DNA of 64,000 nucleotides from contig CM024766.1 in the NCBI GenBank assembly GCA_014218235.1, forward strand, positions 46,093,359 through 46,157,358. The letters are read 5' to 3'. The notes beneath the pieces are model-generated. The model did not search any database, was not told the DNA's origin, and saw nothing but the letters and a program-made list of their open reading frames with translations. This DNA comes from Colocasia esculenta (taxonomy: Eukaryota; Streptophyta; Magnoliopsida; Alismatales; Araceae). The translations under genes were made by a program, and so were the position numbers. How positions within the stretch are numbered: the stretch's first letter is position 1; every line of letters begins with the position of its first letter. Below, one piece after another: positions 22,766 to 34,179 of this stretch.

Positions 22766-23209
22766 GTCGTAGCCTCCAACGGTGCCAGAAACTGACCATG
22801 GAATTGAACAGGGAAAGGTTCTAGATGATCGTGGGAAGGAATAGAGCAGAAGCCCTTAAGAGATTTTGGCTGTAGAAGAGGGATTCTTTGAAATCTCATA
22901 GAGTCAATGCCGCAGTCGATAGGGTTTATCGTTCCAGGCGAGTCGAAAGAGAAGAGAGAGATTGTGGAATCGATATGACGCAGATTGCGGGATTAAAAAA
23001 AACTTTAAAGGTACTTTTGAAAGGACACAACAATAAATGCGGAAAACAACAAACGGGGAGACGATTTCGCAAAGGATAAAGTCTTATAAAATAACGAACC
23101 GTCAAAGCAATTTATGACGCACGCAATCAAAGAATTCACTTAAATCCAGGGGAGAGAATAAGCATTATTCTGAAGATATTATTATTTCAGTTATGTGCAG
23201 AAAAATCTA
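22766..23209 (-). other. RT-A pol to extra-ORF spacer
   Basis: About 440 bp without a gene. It is much shorter than the 1.5-kb spacer of RT-B and I did not find the TTTTTGACGCGAA block there. Confidence 0.6.
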
Positions 23210-24656
23210 TCACAAACACATGCCTAATTCCCTTCTAAGAGACGTAAATCTCTCTTCAGGTAAGGCTTTTGTAAAGATATATGCTAACTGATTTAATGTA
23301 TCTATAAAAGAAATATTTATATTGCCATTTGTTACATGATCTCTAATAAAATGATATCTAACCTCTATATGCTTGGTTCTGGAATGCTGAACTGGATTCT
23401 TGGTAAGATTTATTGCACTGGTGTTGTCGCACAATAATGGAATTGTCTTGATGTGCAACCCATAATCCTCAAGTTGCTGTTTTATCCATAAGAGTTGTGT
23501 GCAACAGCTTTCAGTAGCCACGTACTTAGCTTTAGCTGTTGACAGTGCTACTGAATTTTGTTTCTTTGAGGACCATGAGATCAACCATCCTGCAAGAAAT
23601 TGACAACTTCCATTGGTGCTTTTTCTATCTACCTTGCATCCAGCATAGTCAGCATCAGAATATCCTACTAAATTAATTTCGCATAATTTTGGATACCATA
23701 AACTTAAATCATGGGTTCTAGCAAGATATCTAAAGATCCTTTCGATACATATTAAATGAGATTCCTTAGGATCAGCCTGATACCTTGCACACATGCATAC
23801 ACTAAATAAAATATCAGGTCTACTACCAGTTAAATAAAGTAATGATCCTATCATACCTCTTTAAAGCTTTTGGTCTATTTTCTTACCATTTTTATCACTG
23901 TCTAATCTTGTGGATGTGCTCATTGGTGTGGACAGTGGCTTTGCATTATCAAATCCAAACTTCTTCAGCAGTTCCTTGGTATACTTTGCTTGGCAGATGT
24001 GTGTGCCTTCTTTGCCTTTTTTAATTTGAAGTCCAAGGAAGTAGTTGAGCTCCCCCATCATGCTCATTTTGAATTCTCCCTACATAAGCTTTTCAAAGTA
24101 CTTGCACAAAGATTCATCAGTAGATCCAAATATTATATCATCCACATAGATTTGCACAAGCAATATATTTTTGACTTTGTACTTAATAAATAAGGTGCTA
24201 TCTACCTGTCCTCTGATAAAACCATGGTTTAATAAAAATGCACTAAGCCTTTCATACCATGCTCTAGGTGCTTGTTTTAAACTATAAAGAGCTTTATGCA
24301 ATTTAAAGACATGATTTGGAAATTCATCATCATCAAAAGCAGGAGGTTGTTCTACATAGAATTCCTCCTTTATGTAGCCATTTAAAAATAAAGATTTTAC
24401 ATCTATTTGAAAAAGCTTCAAATCTAATGCAGATTCATATGCAAGTAAAATTCTAATAGTCTTAAGTCTAGCCACTGGTGCATAGGTTTCATCGAAATCT
24501 ATGCCTTCCTCTTGGGAATAGCCTTGAGCCACCAGTCTAGCCTTGTTTCTAGTGATAACACCAGCTTAATCTAATTTGTTTTTGAACACACATTTGGTGC
24601 CAATAACAGGATGATCTGATGGTCTCGGAACAAGGGACCAAACTTGGTTTCTCTTG
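23210..24656 (-). pseudogene. pol: RT-A reverse transcriptase and RNase H
   Basis: Recognised by GIDFDETYAPVARLKTIRIL, ALYSLKQAPRAWYERLSAFL, YVDDIIFGSTDESL (both catalytic Asp present) and RNase H motifs DADYAGCKVDRKST and CDNTSAINLTKNP. The RNase H motif reads STAKAKYVA where relatives have STAEAEYVA: both Glu are Lys, two G-to-A changes, removing a catalytic residue. In-frame stops lie at 24569-24571 (before AGVI), 24080-24082 (after KLM) and 23861-23863 (before RGMIGS). The end is LRRELGMCL. Confidence 0.92.
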
Positions 24657-24658
24657 AA

Positions 24659-24960
24659 CTAATTAAGTTCATCTTGCATGCCTAAAATCCAAGATTCATC
24701 AGACAATGCTTCATTGACTGTCTTCGGCTCAATTTGAGAAACAAATGCTAAGTAATCACATGGAATTACATTACCTCTTGTTCTTACCCCAACAGATGGA
24801 TCTCCAATGATGTTGTCTCTTGGATGATCCTTCTTGTATCTCCAATCCTTTGGAAGATCATTATGAGATATTTCTTTCTGTTGCAATTCTTCCAAGGGTG
24901 GATCTCCATTATCCTTGATAGATGTATCCTTGAGTTTCTTGGATCATTTATCTGCATCAT
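24659..24960 (-). pseudogene. pol: RT-A connecting region
   Basis: Link between integrase and reverse transcriptase: KDHPRDNIIGDPSVGVRTRG and SQIEPKTVNEALSDESWILG. It ends at a TAG (24659-24661) where RT-B has Gln (HQFERN). The acidic run DSDDDDADK upstream belongs to the preceding frame. Confidence 0.85.
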
Positions 24961-25935
24961 CATCATCACTATCTACTTCCTTTCTCAAGAAAGGGTTAGA
25001 TTCATCAAAAATAACATGGACGGTTTGCTCTATTAATAAACTTTGTTTGTTAAAGACTCTATAACCTTTAGGTTTAGAAGCATACCTCATGAATATTCCT
25101 TCATCAGATTTGGAATCTAACTTACCAATATCTCTTTTACCATTATTATGGATGAAGCATGGACAGCCAAATGTTCTGAAATGACTGATCTTTGGCTTCT
25201 TCTGCTTGTAAAGCTCATATGCAGTCTTCTTCAGGATTGGCCTGATCATTACTCTATTATTATGTAGCATGCAGTGTTGATTGCTTCAGCCCAGAAATAT
25301 CTTGGAAGATTATATTCTGACAGCATGGTTCTGGCCATATCAAGTAATGTTCTATTCTTTCTCTCAGCAACTCCATTTTACTGTGGTGTCCTTGGTGCTG
25401 AGAAATTATGCTCAATTCCTTGATCATCACATAATTCTGCAAATTTCTCATTTTGAAATTCTCCTCCATGATCTGATCGGATACTTATTATACAGAACTT
25501 CTTGTCCTTCTGAACTTTCTTATTGAATTTACAAAGCTATCAAAGGTGTCATCTTTGTGCTCTAAAAATGATACCCAAGTGAATCTTGAATAATCATCTA
25601 CTATCATAAGCCCAAAATTCTTTCCCCCTAGGCTGGTGGTTCTCATCGGTCCAAATAGATCCATATGCAACAGTTCCAACGGTTTAGAGGTAGTTACAAT
25701 TGTCTTCGACTTGAAAGATGATTTTGTGTGCTTCCCTTTAGCACAAGGTTCACACACACCTTCTATCCTTGAGCTTATTTTGGGCAAACCTTCTACTAGA
25801 TTTCTCTTGACCAATTTTCTGATTCCATCCAGACTACAGTGGCCCAATCTCCTGTGCCATAATTCAGCTGACTTATCTTTATTTGTAGCAAGGCATACAT
25901 CTTGATCCTTTAACTCTTCCAGGTGAAGCACATAT
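24944..25935 (-). pseudogene. pol: RT-A integrase
   Basis: WHRRLGHCSLDGI and CEPCAKGKH give the HHCC zinc site; LHMDLFGPMR and RSDHGGEF supply the first two catalytic Asp. A frameshift near 25490 separates these. A TAA at 25378-25380 falls in the PQQNG motif right before the catalytic Glu, one codon away from the similar stop in RT-B. A further shift near 25265 leads to ILKKTAYELYKQKKP and GYRVFNKQSL. The N-terminal end is cut off from the protease by the solo LTR at 25936. Confidence 0.9.
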
Positions 25936-27995
25936 TGTTGGATCGAAATGGCAAGCAAAACAGTCCTAGAGGGGGGTGAATAGGACTTTTGACCTTTTAA
26001 AATTTCTTCTGAAAATCACAGCACTAAATAAACAGTTAGTACTCAAAGTGATGTGTGTGATTCAAGTGTAGACTTGGTGGAAACAATCACACAAAGAAAT
26101 GGGACACAAATTTTATCCTGGTTCGACACTTCCCACATGGAAGTCCTACATCCAGTCCTCAAGCCAACCACTTGAGATTTCACTAATCTGCCAATGAATT
26201 TGGCCTTCTCTCACCCTTGAGAGGAATTACAAACCCACTTGCTCCCAAGCAAGTCTTCCTATACAGGGGTACAGCAATGCCTTTTCACCAAGGCCTTCCC
26301 TACACAAGAGGGGCAAAGTGCATAGACAGATTTCTGCACAAATACAAGGAAATTTGATAGTGGTGTGTTTGCCTCAAAGTTGAGCACAAAACACACAGGC
26401 TTCAGATAGATACAACATATATAGAATTGATTCTAAATCCTATCTGAAGTGAAAGGGGTGGACTAAAGAGAATTGAAACTGAGTACAATTGCCACCCACA
26501 AACAGAAATTCTCCACAGAATTTTATGAACACAAGGAAGCTCTCAGAGGAAGTCAAGCATGAAGACTTTAGAGAGAGCTTGAGGAATTCGATTGGCTCTT
26601 TCAAGAGAATGGGACTTGAATGCACTTTTTGGATTCTCATTTCAAGGATGATCTATCTATGTCTCTCTGTCTGTTCTTTTTCCTCTTGAGCTCTTTTTAT
26701 AATCTTCAAAAATATGACCATTTGAGAGGATGACCGTTGGAGCTTTGTGGCCGTTTGCAATATAACCGTTTGAGGAGGAATTCTGGGATCCTTTGAGTCT
26801 TGAAGAGATTGTCCAACAGACCTTCAAGTATGCTTCTTCCCGAGGTCTTCATTTTGATAATAGCTAGAAGATAAGCTCTTGTAGCAAGTAGCTGAGGGAG
26901 AGGCATGCTGAACACATGCTCAATAAATGCCTGTTGCAAGGACAAGACACAAGAGAAAATGTATCTCCATACCCTTGAGGTAGGTGGGTCAGAAAAATTC
27001 AGTACAAGGCATGGAACCTAGTATCCCACAGACAGCGGACAGATAGACAAAAAGTTAAAGTATGGGTCTGTCAGTGGTAGGTGAGATGGTCAGATGCCAT
27101 GCGTATGAGTTTTACATAAATGCTATGTGTCTTGTGAAGCTAACAATAAGGCAAGGTATGACATCAGGACTGAGGATTTCAAGGAGACACTTTTCAGAAT
27201 ATGTTTAGCACATGATAATTAATTTAGAAGCTGACATGTCAAATCCTGTCAGAAATATATTAATAATCTTCAAAGTTTGCATACAACAATCCTCCTATTG
27301 ATTTTGCTTAAGATAATCAAACTAGATTTGATGATCTTCATATAGTTTAGAAAATAGAGAGCTGACAAATATAATAGGTACGTGCAGAATTGTCAGTGTA
27401 GAATGTGAACAGGAGTCGATTGGAGTAAGAGTGATTCAACTCATGAGTGATCATGGTGATTCGACTACAATAGGTGAGGATTTATAAGGTATTCGATTGA
27501 CAGTTGAAGGTATTAGTCGAATACAACTATAAAAGTCATCAGTCGAATTACAAAGAAAATGACATTCGACTGTAAGAGTCGAAGTCATCAGTCGAATCAC
27601 AAAGAAAAAAACATTCGACTGTAAGAGTCGAAGTCATCAGTCGAATCACAAAGAAAAAGACATTCGACTGTAAGAGTCGAAGTCATCAGTCGAATCACAA
27701 AGAAAAAGAGATTCGACTGTAAGAGTCGAAGTCATCAGTCGAATGGTATGTAAACGATGTGGACTTAGAAAAAATTCGATGACTTCTGACTGCTATTCTG
27801 AAGGAGTCGAATATGATAGTCGGATTCAGTATGCGAGAGACAGTTGTGGCCTTAGAAGATTTTGAGGATACTGTTACTGAAAAAAAAAAGAGCTGTGGTA
27901 TACATAATATATATTTAAAGATTTGTCATAGAAAAAACATAGTTTTATAAAAACTAAGAAAGTCATTAAATTTCTTTAGAGGTAGTTGCTCAACA
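25936..27995 (-). mobile_element. Solo copia (Sirevirus-like) LTR (LTR2)
   Basis: 2,060 bp from TGTTGGATCG to TTGCTCAACA on the plus strand, with the perfect TSD CATAT at 25931-25935 and 27996-28000. No internal region. The plus-strand start (GGATCGAAATGGCAAGC, then AGAGGGGGGTGAATAGG) resembles the antisense 3' ends of the RT-B and RT-A LTRs, giving minus orientation. A TATA-like ATTATAAAAAGAG lies at 26690-26702. It splits RT-A pol between protease and integrase. Confidence 0.95.
27415..27830. repeat. GTCGAA/TTCGAC array in LTR2
   Basis: Dense TCGA-centred motif. At 27540-27745 it becomes about four tandem 49-bp units. Each holds a perfect hairpin, TTCGACT and AGTCGAA around GTAAG, and a wider inverted pair AGTCGAAT and ATTCGACT 15 bp apart. 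Confidence 0.92.
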
Positions 27996-28329
27996 CATAT
28001 AAATTCTTTTCTTTGCAGGCTTCGAACACTATTACTCCATCTTTCATAATAAGACATTTTGACTCTTGAAATCTAATTTGGTGACCTTTGTCACACAACT
28101 GGCTGATACTTATCAAATTATGCTTGAGTCCTTGAACACATAGAACATCATCAATGAGGGTTCTGTCTTGGCTCTCAACTGATCCACAGCCGATCACTGT
28201 TCCTTTTCCATTATCCCCATAAGTTACTGTACGTTCCTCATCTTCAATGTGTGAGAACAGCTTTCTGTTGCCTGTCATTTGCCTTGAGCACCCGCTGTCC
28301 AGGTACCATTTTGATGCTCTAAGACTTCC
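27996..28329 (-). pseudogene. pol: RT-A protease
   Basis: Aspartic protease with an intact WYLDSGCSRQMTG motif. It then reads VIGCGSVESQ and GLKHNLISISQLCDKGHQI, closely like RT-B. It follows an in-frame TAG at 28330-28332 and runs into the solo LTR at its end. Confidence 0.9.
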
Positions 28330-28343
28330 CTACAATAGAAACA

Positions 28344-29150
28344 CTAAGATTTAGGTACCCAAATTCTTTTGGGTCCTTGCTGGTTAGTTTTCTCATCTTT
28401 TCTTTTGAGTATCCATTTTAGGTGTTTAGTTGGACAAGTTATTTTAGTGTGTCCTAATTTGTTACAATGACTATAACATGATATTTTACTTACCTTTTCA
28501 ATTGGGATATACTTAACATTTGATTTATATTCAGTGCCTTGTTCAACTACAAATTTTGGGGTTGGATAGATTTTAGGATGAATTATTGTTTCTTCATTAT
28601 CTGGTGGACTATACCCTAAACCATGTTTCTTTTTCCTTGATCTTCTTGCTCCTTTTAATATTAATGTCGATTTACCATTTGTGAATTTTTCAATGGTGTT
28701 AGTTAAATATTTATTATCTTTGGTTAGTGTGTCAACTTCCCTTTTAAGTTTGCTTGTTGTTTCCTGACTTTCTAGATTTGTTATTTGTTCATTTTTATTT
28801 CTCAAGTCTTCACATAATAATTCATTTCTCCTTTTTAATTCGGAAATTTATTTTTCTAACTGCTCATTTTCAGATTTTAAATCTGAGTTAGTAATTTGTA
28901 AACATGCATGATTTTTCTTGGTAGTTTTTAGTATTTTACATACATCTTTATATTTACTATATAACTCATTAAAAGCTTCTTCTAAACTATCAGAATCTGA
29001 ATCATTACAAGAAGTGAATGAAGAGTCAGAGGTTAGCTTGTCATCAGTGTTTGCCATGAAGGCCAGGTTGACCTTTTCTTCTTCTTCTTCACTAGATCTA
29101 GACTCACTGTCTAAGTCGCTGTCATTACTCCATGCAGCTGCCATGGCTTT
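28344..29150 (-). pseudogene. gag: RT-A gag C-terminal region and linker
   Basis: Acidic and Ser-rich stretch (SDLDSESRSSEEEEEKVNLAF, shortened here to its start), a coiled coil, an in-frame TAA near 28850, FTNGKSTL as in RT-B (FTNGKDNLEALLG), and a second Cys-rich site, CYSHCNKLGHTKITC, which has one residue more than CX2CX4HX4C allows. It ends at WVPKS with a stop; the protease frame differs by one base here. Confidence 0.82.
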
Positions 29151-29642
29151 CTTCTTATATCTTTTGAATTTCTTTGAGCTGTCTTTCTTCCTGAATTCTG
29201 TCTTCTTCAGTTTCGGACATTCAGCCTTGATATGTCCGGGTTTCTTACATTCATAACAATAGGTTCAGATTTCCTAGTGTCCTTTACTTCGGTTTTCTTG
29301 AAATCTTTTCCTTTCTTGAAATATCTCCTTCCAAACTGATACTTTTTCTTGGCAAGTATACGCTGCAATCTTCTGGATAAGAATGCTTCCTCATCTTCAC
29401 TGCTTCCAATGCTTTTATCACCATCTGATTCATCATCAGATGCGTCTTCAGCAGCTTTGAGAGCGTTGTTGTGCTTCTTTCTACTGGAGGACTCCCCAAG
29501 CCTTTCCATATTTATTTCGTGGGCCATTAGTGACCCAACGAGCTTTTCAAGAGACATCTTCTTTAGGTCGTTAGCTTCCTCTATAGCTGTCACTTTAGGA
29601 GTCTATGAAGCTGATAGAGATCTCATTATTTTTCTTACCATG
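29151..29642 (-). pseudogene. gag: RT-A gag middle part
   Basis: Continues the gag domain from the right flank of RT-C. It has a TAG near 29605 where a Trp is expected (LSAS*TPKV), then LEKLVGSLMAHEINMERLG. The zinc knuckle CYECKKPGHIKAEC is intact, but in another frame than the part before it, so a frameshift lies between 29207 and about 29290. Confidence 0.88.
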
Positions 29643-31704
29643 TGTAACACCCTCCTACGACCGCACACACACACACATATACATATCACATAACTCTAGA
29701 TCGGAAGAGGGGTTATGCTGACAAATTTCGTTATGGGCAGACAAATTTGTATAATGCACAAGACCAGCAAACCATTCCACAAAGGCATCTTTGAAAGTAC
29801 TATACATTAACAGAGTAACTAGGTATTATCGCCCATTAATTACATAAAGTCAAGCTTTCTCTCCTTAGACTCTTAACAATACAACAAAATCTCTAAAAAA
29901 ACTACTAAAACTATGCTATTCTTCTTCATGTCTTCTTCATCACCAGAGGAATTGTAAATTATCTATAGCTGAGATTGCACTTACTTCCAATCTGAAAGGG
30001 GGTGGAGGAAAGAAAGGCATGAGTCGGAGGACTCAGTAGGTGAAAGTAAGCGTAAAGATAGGAGTTTCAATTGCAGAAGTAAGTAAGTATTCAGAAAGTG
30101 TGTATATTGATCAAATATACTTGCTCATGAACTTCATACTTAACATAAACATATAGCCCAAGTTGGATTCATAACGGGCTTAAACGAATCTCAGAACAGA
30201 AGTCACATATGTCTTACAAAAATTCAGATCATAACTTGATTCTGAAATGAATTCGACAGGCATCATACTACGCTCAAGAGGTTAATAAATAACGTAAATA
30301 CATCCTCAGTGCCTAGGCGATTCCAGCACCTTGGATCTTGTTCATTGCGCAAGACGGGGTTAGTACCCACCATCGTCAGTTCTATTGAATTGGATTTACC
30401 TACAAACTGTCGCCCACAACTGATCATAAGTGGAATGGTGCTACCACAAGTGATCCTAAACCTTCTTTGAAGAGAGACTGTCTTCAGATCATAAGTTATA
30501 TTTCATGAGCACAATAGGGATAGAAATTCAAAAGATAGTTTGATGAATGAGTAATCAAATCATCTTGGTAATAAAGTAGTTTAGAGTCCAAGAAAATGAG
30601 ATAACAACTTGTGGGGTCAATAATATAGTGAGTCTTCAGAGGATGGGACAAGAATAGGTGCTGAAAACATAACAGGGCAGCATCTGTCGACAGCTAGAAG
30701 GTAGCTGTCGACACTACTGGTTTCCAGAACCATGTTTCTAGAATTTGAACAATGCCTGTCGACAGGCAAAAGTATCTGTCGACAGATCAGGTCATCTGTC
30801 GACAGATAAGAGCTATCTGTCGACAGCTACTGATTTTTCAGAAGGTTTGGGTTCTGGGAGCTTGAGGCCTGTGACAGATGACTTCCATTGTCGACAGCCG
30901 CAAGTCTAGCTTCCAGAAATAGATCTACATTACTCTATAGACTCTTTTAAGGTTCCTATGAATCCAAATATGTTTAACACATCAAAGAGGGTCTTGTACA
31001 TAGTTCTAAACATCACTTATATGAAGGAAAGAAGCATAGACAATAGGAGTCCAAGCTTTGTATGTGAATGGCATATAACTGGGAACTTGTAGGAAAAAGA
31101 CTCTGTAGGAACATATCTACTCCTTCAAGAAATTCTTTCTCAAAGCTAAACAAAATTCACACTAGGAGCAAAGTCTACAACCTTTGCTGATCACTGATTA
31201 AGGACAATATCAAGGCAAAGGTTATCCTCAAGGATTTCAACAGAATATGTAAGCCAAAGAAGTGAGAGTTCTACTGAACATGGGTCAATAAAAAAACTTG
31301 GGCTTTCACGAATGAAGAAGCTATAAGCATAACCCTAAGAGACTGGAATGGAAACACAGGAAGGAACATATGAATCCAAACATGGACCACAACAACTAGA
31401 AGGTCTAATTTACAGCCCGAATACTACTTGGCATGGGAGACAAAAGTAAAACATGAGAAAAGCACAATCTAAACATGGGTAGCTAGAAACTTAGAAAAAC
31501 AAGGTACTGGGATATCAACTCATCTATACAATACCTACTTGCATTCAATAAGAAGAATTCTACCAACTCACAGGTTAAGACATGTTCACAAGAGATGAAC
31601 ACACAATTCTTAAGATGACTTACAAGGTTGGAAACAAGTGTGTACATGGACATGAACTTCTTTAGCAATGGGTAGCTAGAAACTTAGAAAAACAAGAGTG
31701 AATC
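29643..31704 (-). repeat. RT-C 3' LTR, segment 1
   Basis: Pairs with 43068-44901 and 47844-48020. Near its end about 208 bp found in the other LTR (about 48024-48231) are missing. They are replaced by a copy of 31475-31503 at 31668-31696. Confidence 0.92.
30686..30895. repeat. CTGTCGACAG array in RT-C 3' LTR
   Basis: Seven GTCGAC sites from 30686 to 30895, matching 44113-44326 but with single-base losses that shorten two of the 21-bp steps to 20. Confidence 0.92.
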
Positions 31705-31880
31705 TGTAACGTCGCGTGCTTTTCGGATCCATGCGGATCGTGTGTGTTGTGGTTGTGGCGGCCGTTGTAAGGCCAGTGTGAGTCGGTTGTGTGGAATGCA
31801 TGGTGTGGATGTGTAGTTTGAGCAGGTGAAGAGCAGGGTTGGTCCTGAAAAGAAACGGGACCTGCTGCTGTTCTGTCTGA

Positions 31881-32012
31881 GTTGGCGGCCAGGGTGTGGC
31901 CGTTGACTATTGGCATCCAGGTTCATGGACGTTGACTTCTTGAACTTGGCGGCAGTAGTGATGGACGTTTAGACTGGCGGTGCTTGTTGGCGGCATAGGG
32001 GTTGACGCCAAC
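31881..32012. repeat. 28-nt dyad array, cluster 1 of RT-D 5' LTR
   Basis: Four units of 27-28 nt at 31881, 31909, 31945 and 31986. Arms include GTTGGCGGCC with GGCCGTTGAC and GTTGGCG with CGCCAAC. They lie about 180-310 bp from the LTR start. The 3' LTR copy begins at 39008. Confidence 0.82.
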
Positions 32013-32538
32013 CTGTCAGTTCAGCAGGTTATAGGCTCACCCGAGGGCTGTTCTCTCAGCTCACTCTCATTCCCTCTTGCCCCAGCCTGCTGCCCCCGAG
32101 TCTTTGAAGCTTCCAACAGGTTCCGAGGAGTAGTTGGACGATCGTGGAACGCGCGGCATTGCCGAACTACGCGAGGAAACGTCGCGGAGTGGTGCAATTC
32201 GCGTGGGAGCTCGCGGAGGGCTCGGCGTGAACCGTGGGATTGCAGGAGATTCTAACGCGTTCTGAGGTAGGGGACGAACCCGTTTAGCTCCGTAGAAACA
32301 TTAAAACACATCATAACCACTTGAACCAACATGATAATCCATGTTTGGATAGAGTTGCACCAAGCGGGATAATGGGTGGTTTGAGTAGTTTACTGTACGA
32401 ATCATGTTATAACAAGTTGTATTGGGTTCTAGCATGCTAAAGGAATCACATTTGCATGTTTTTCAGTAGTTAGAATAGTTAGAAAACCCGCAGGGCCGGA
32501 TTAGGGTTTCTGGTTTCTGCAGGGTTATGGCCGGAGAA

Positions 32539-32641
32539 CTTGGCGTCAACATCGCTTGTCGCCAAGGTCCTCAGCCAGGAGGTTAACGGCCAGGACCCTT
32601 GCCGTTGACTCCAGTAAGCGGCAATCGATGTGGCCGCCTAC
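32539..32641. repeat. 28-nt dyad array, cluster 2 of RT-D 5' LTR
   Basis: Three 28-nt units: 32539 (CTTGGCG with CGCCAAG), 32582 (GTTAACGGC with GCCGTTGAC) and 32614 (GTAAGCGGC with GCCGCCTAC). About 835-940 bp from the LTR start; the 3' LTR copy is 39658-39761. Confidence 0.85.
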
Positions 32642-33844
32642 TTCTATTTGAGCAGAAATGACTAAGTACAATAATTATCGATAATGCATGTGTGTTGACG
32701 CATGAGGTGCACTGAGTGCACTTGGTTTACGTGTTTAGCATACAAGGTATGCTACTAGTTGTTTACTTCGGTGACTGCGCGTTGTGTACGCGAGTCAGTT
32801 GGGTTCACGTGTAGTGGACCAGTGGTTACTTGTGGTTTACGTGAGGTTTCACGTGGTTTGTGTGTGACGTGCACGTGGTTCTGTGTACGTGGCGAGTAGT
32901 ACGACGCCTACCGTGGTTACCTCTCCAGTTGGGTGCCCCAGGTTCTTTGTGAGCCAGGCTGTTAGCTCGGGCTTTGTCCCGGTACTTGTGCTGTACCGTC
33001 GAGGTCTGTGTCGTCTGACCTGGACACCCTCACTCTTGTGTTAGAGTTGTACGTCCGGCTGAGGGAAAGACGACAGTGGGACAGTGACACTTGTGTTTGT
33101 TTTTAGTCACTTGTAGCGCGCTCGTAGTTGGGGGTACGGACACCAGTAGTCGACACTGGTCCCCAGCTAGTCCTTTCCAGTGCCTCACTCTAGCGAGCCC
33201 AGGCCAGGGTCTCTGGAGGTGTCAGGCATGGGCCTGTGACCGTGTGGTCTGCAGGTTGTGGTGTTTAGTTGGTCTCCACAGTTGCTTGACCTTTTTACGT
33301 GGAGCGGCAGCTGGACCTTTCGTCCGTGGCTGCGAGACTGAGAGGTAGACCTGTGTTAGTTGTCCGAGTCAGTTTCTGGTGTCGCGAACCAGTTTACGTG
33401 GCTCGTGTTGGCTGTCTCTACTTTAGCTTGTACACCTGTACTGGTTTGCCGTTTAATTATTATTGTTGTTTCTCGTAGTTGGCAGACGGTGAGTACCTTT
33501 ACAGCTTTACTTACCTGCTTAGCTGTTATATAAATTGTTGGTGCTGTTTACTATTCGTACTCGTGGTGTTTGTTTTGCTCGGTTTTGGGGGAGTTCCCTA
33601 CTGAGCCAGTGACTAGAGAGGCTCACCCCTACCCCCACAGGTGAGAGCGAGGAGGACGTCTCTCGTCCGACGTCCAGTTCCGGGCCGCGTCGTAGCGGAT
33701 GCAGGGTCAGCACCTCCAGCAGAGTAGCTTCAGCAGTGTAGTTTTGTAGTTGTTTACTTTCTTCAGTTGTACCTCGGGGTATGCCCCAGGCTCTTGTACT
33801 TCTTTTCAGTTTTTGTGAAAATTTGGCTATGTAAACTTGTGGAA

Positions 33845-33855
33845 TATATATAAAA
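33845..33855 (+). promoter_or_regulatory. TATA box of RT-D
   Basis: TATATATAAAA; the 3' LTR equivalent is at 40965-40975. A start of transcription near the LTR end would fit this long-LTR type. Confidence 0.5.
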
Positions 33856-33980
33856 TGTGGTGTGTTCCTTTATGTTTACACGGACTGTGGTTTGGTATCC
33901 CTTGCGAGGCTTCGGCCCGTTCGCGGGAGGCGGACTCGGATCAAGTACGTTATCGGTTTAACGGGCTTGACCGAGGCGAT

Positions 33981-33986
33981 CAGAGC
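33981..33986 (+). other. Remnant of RT-D primer-binding site
   Basis: Only CAGAGC, the second half of TGGTATCAGAGC, remains right after the truncated LTR (GAGGCGAT then CAGAGCAAGG). Confidence 0.7.
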
Positions 33987-34179
33987 AAGGTCCGTGTTAA
34001 TATAAGGGAATTAAAAGGATACATAGCCTTATTTTGGTCATTTTACATGCTGGTAGGGACCCTGGTTTTTGCATTTGTGGTTTTGATTTTTGTCTGGTGT
34101 TTTGTGTATGTAGAAATTTCTGAATGGCTGATAGGAGAGTGGGGTGGTGGAGGAATGATCCGGAGGAAAGCACCCAGGT

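Larger units (their letters stand above)
31705..33980 (+). repeat. RT-D 5' LTR
   Basis: Starts TGTAACGTCGCG. Compared with the 3' LTR it lacks the last eight bases (CCGTCACA). Contains 28-nt dyads and a TATA box at 33845-33855, about 135 bp before its end. The small open frames at 31980, 33091 and 33837 recur in the other LTR and are not called as genes. Confidence 0.94.

Noticed and set aside
32000..33360. Open frames with Trp/Arg/Cys-rich products in the GC-rich part of RT-D
   Set aside because: They recur in the other LTR at 39100-40470 with frame changes; chance frames in LTR sequence.
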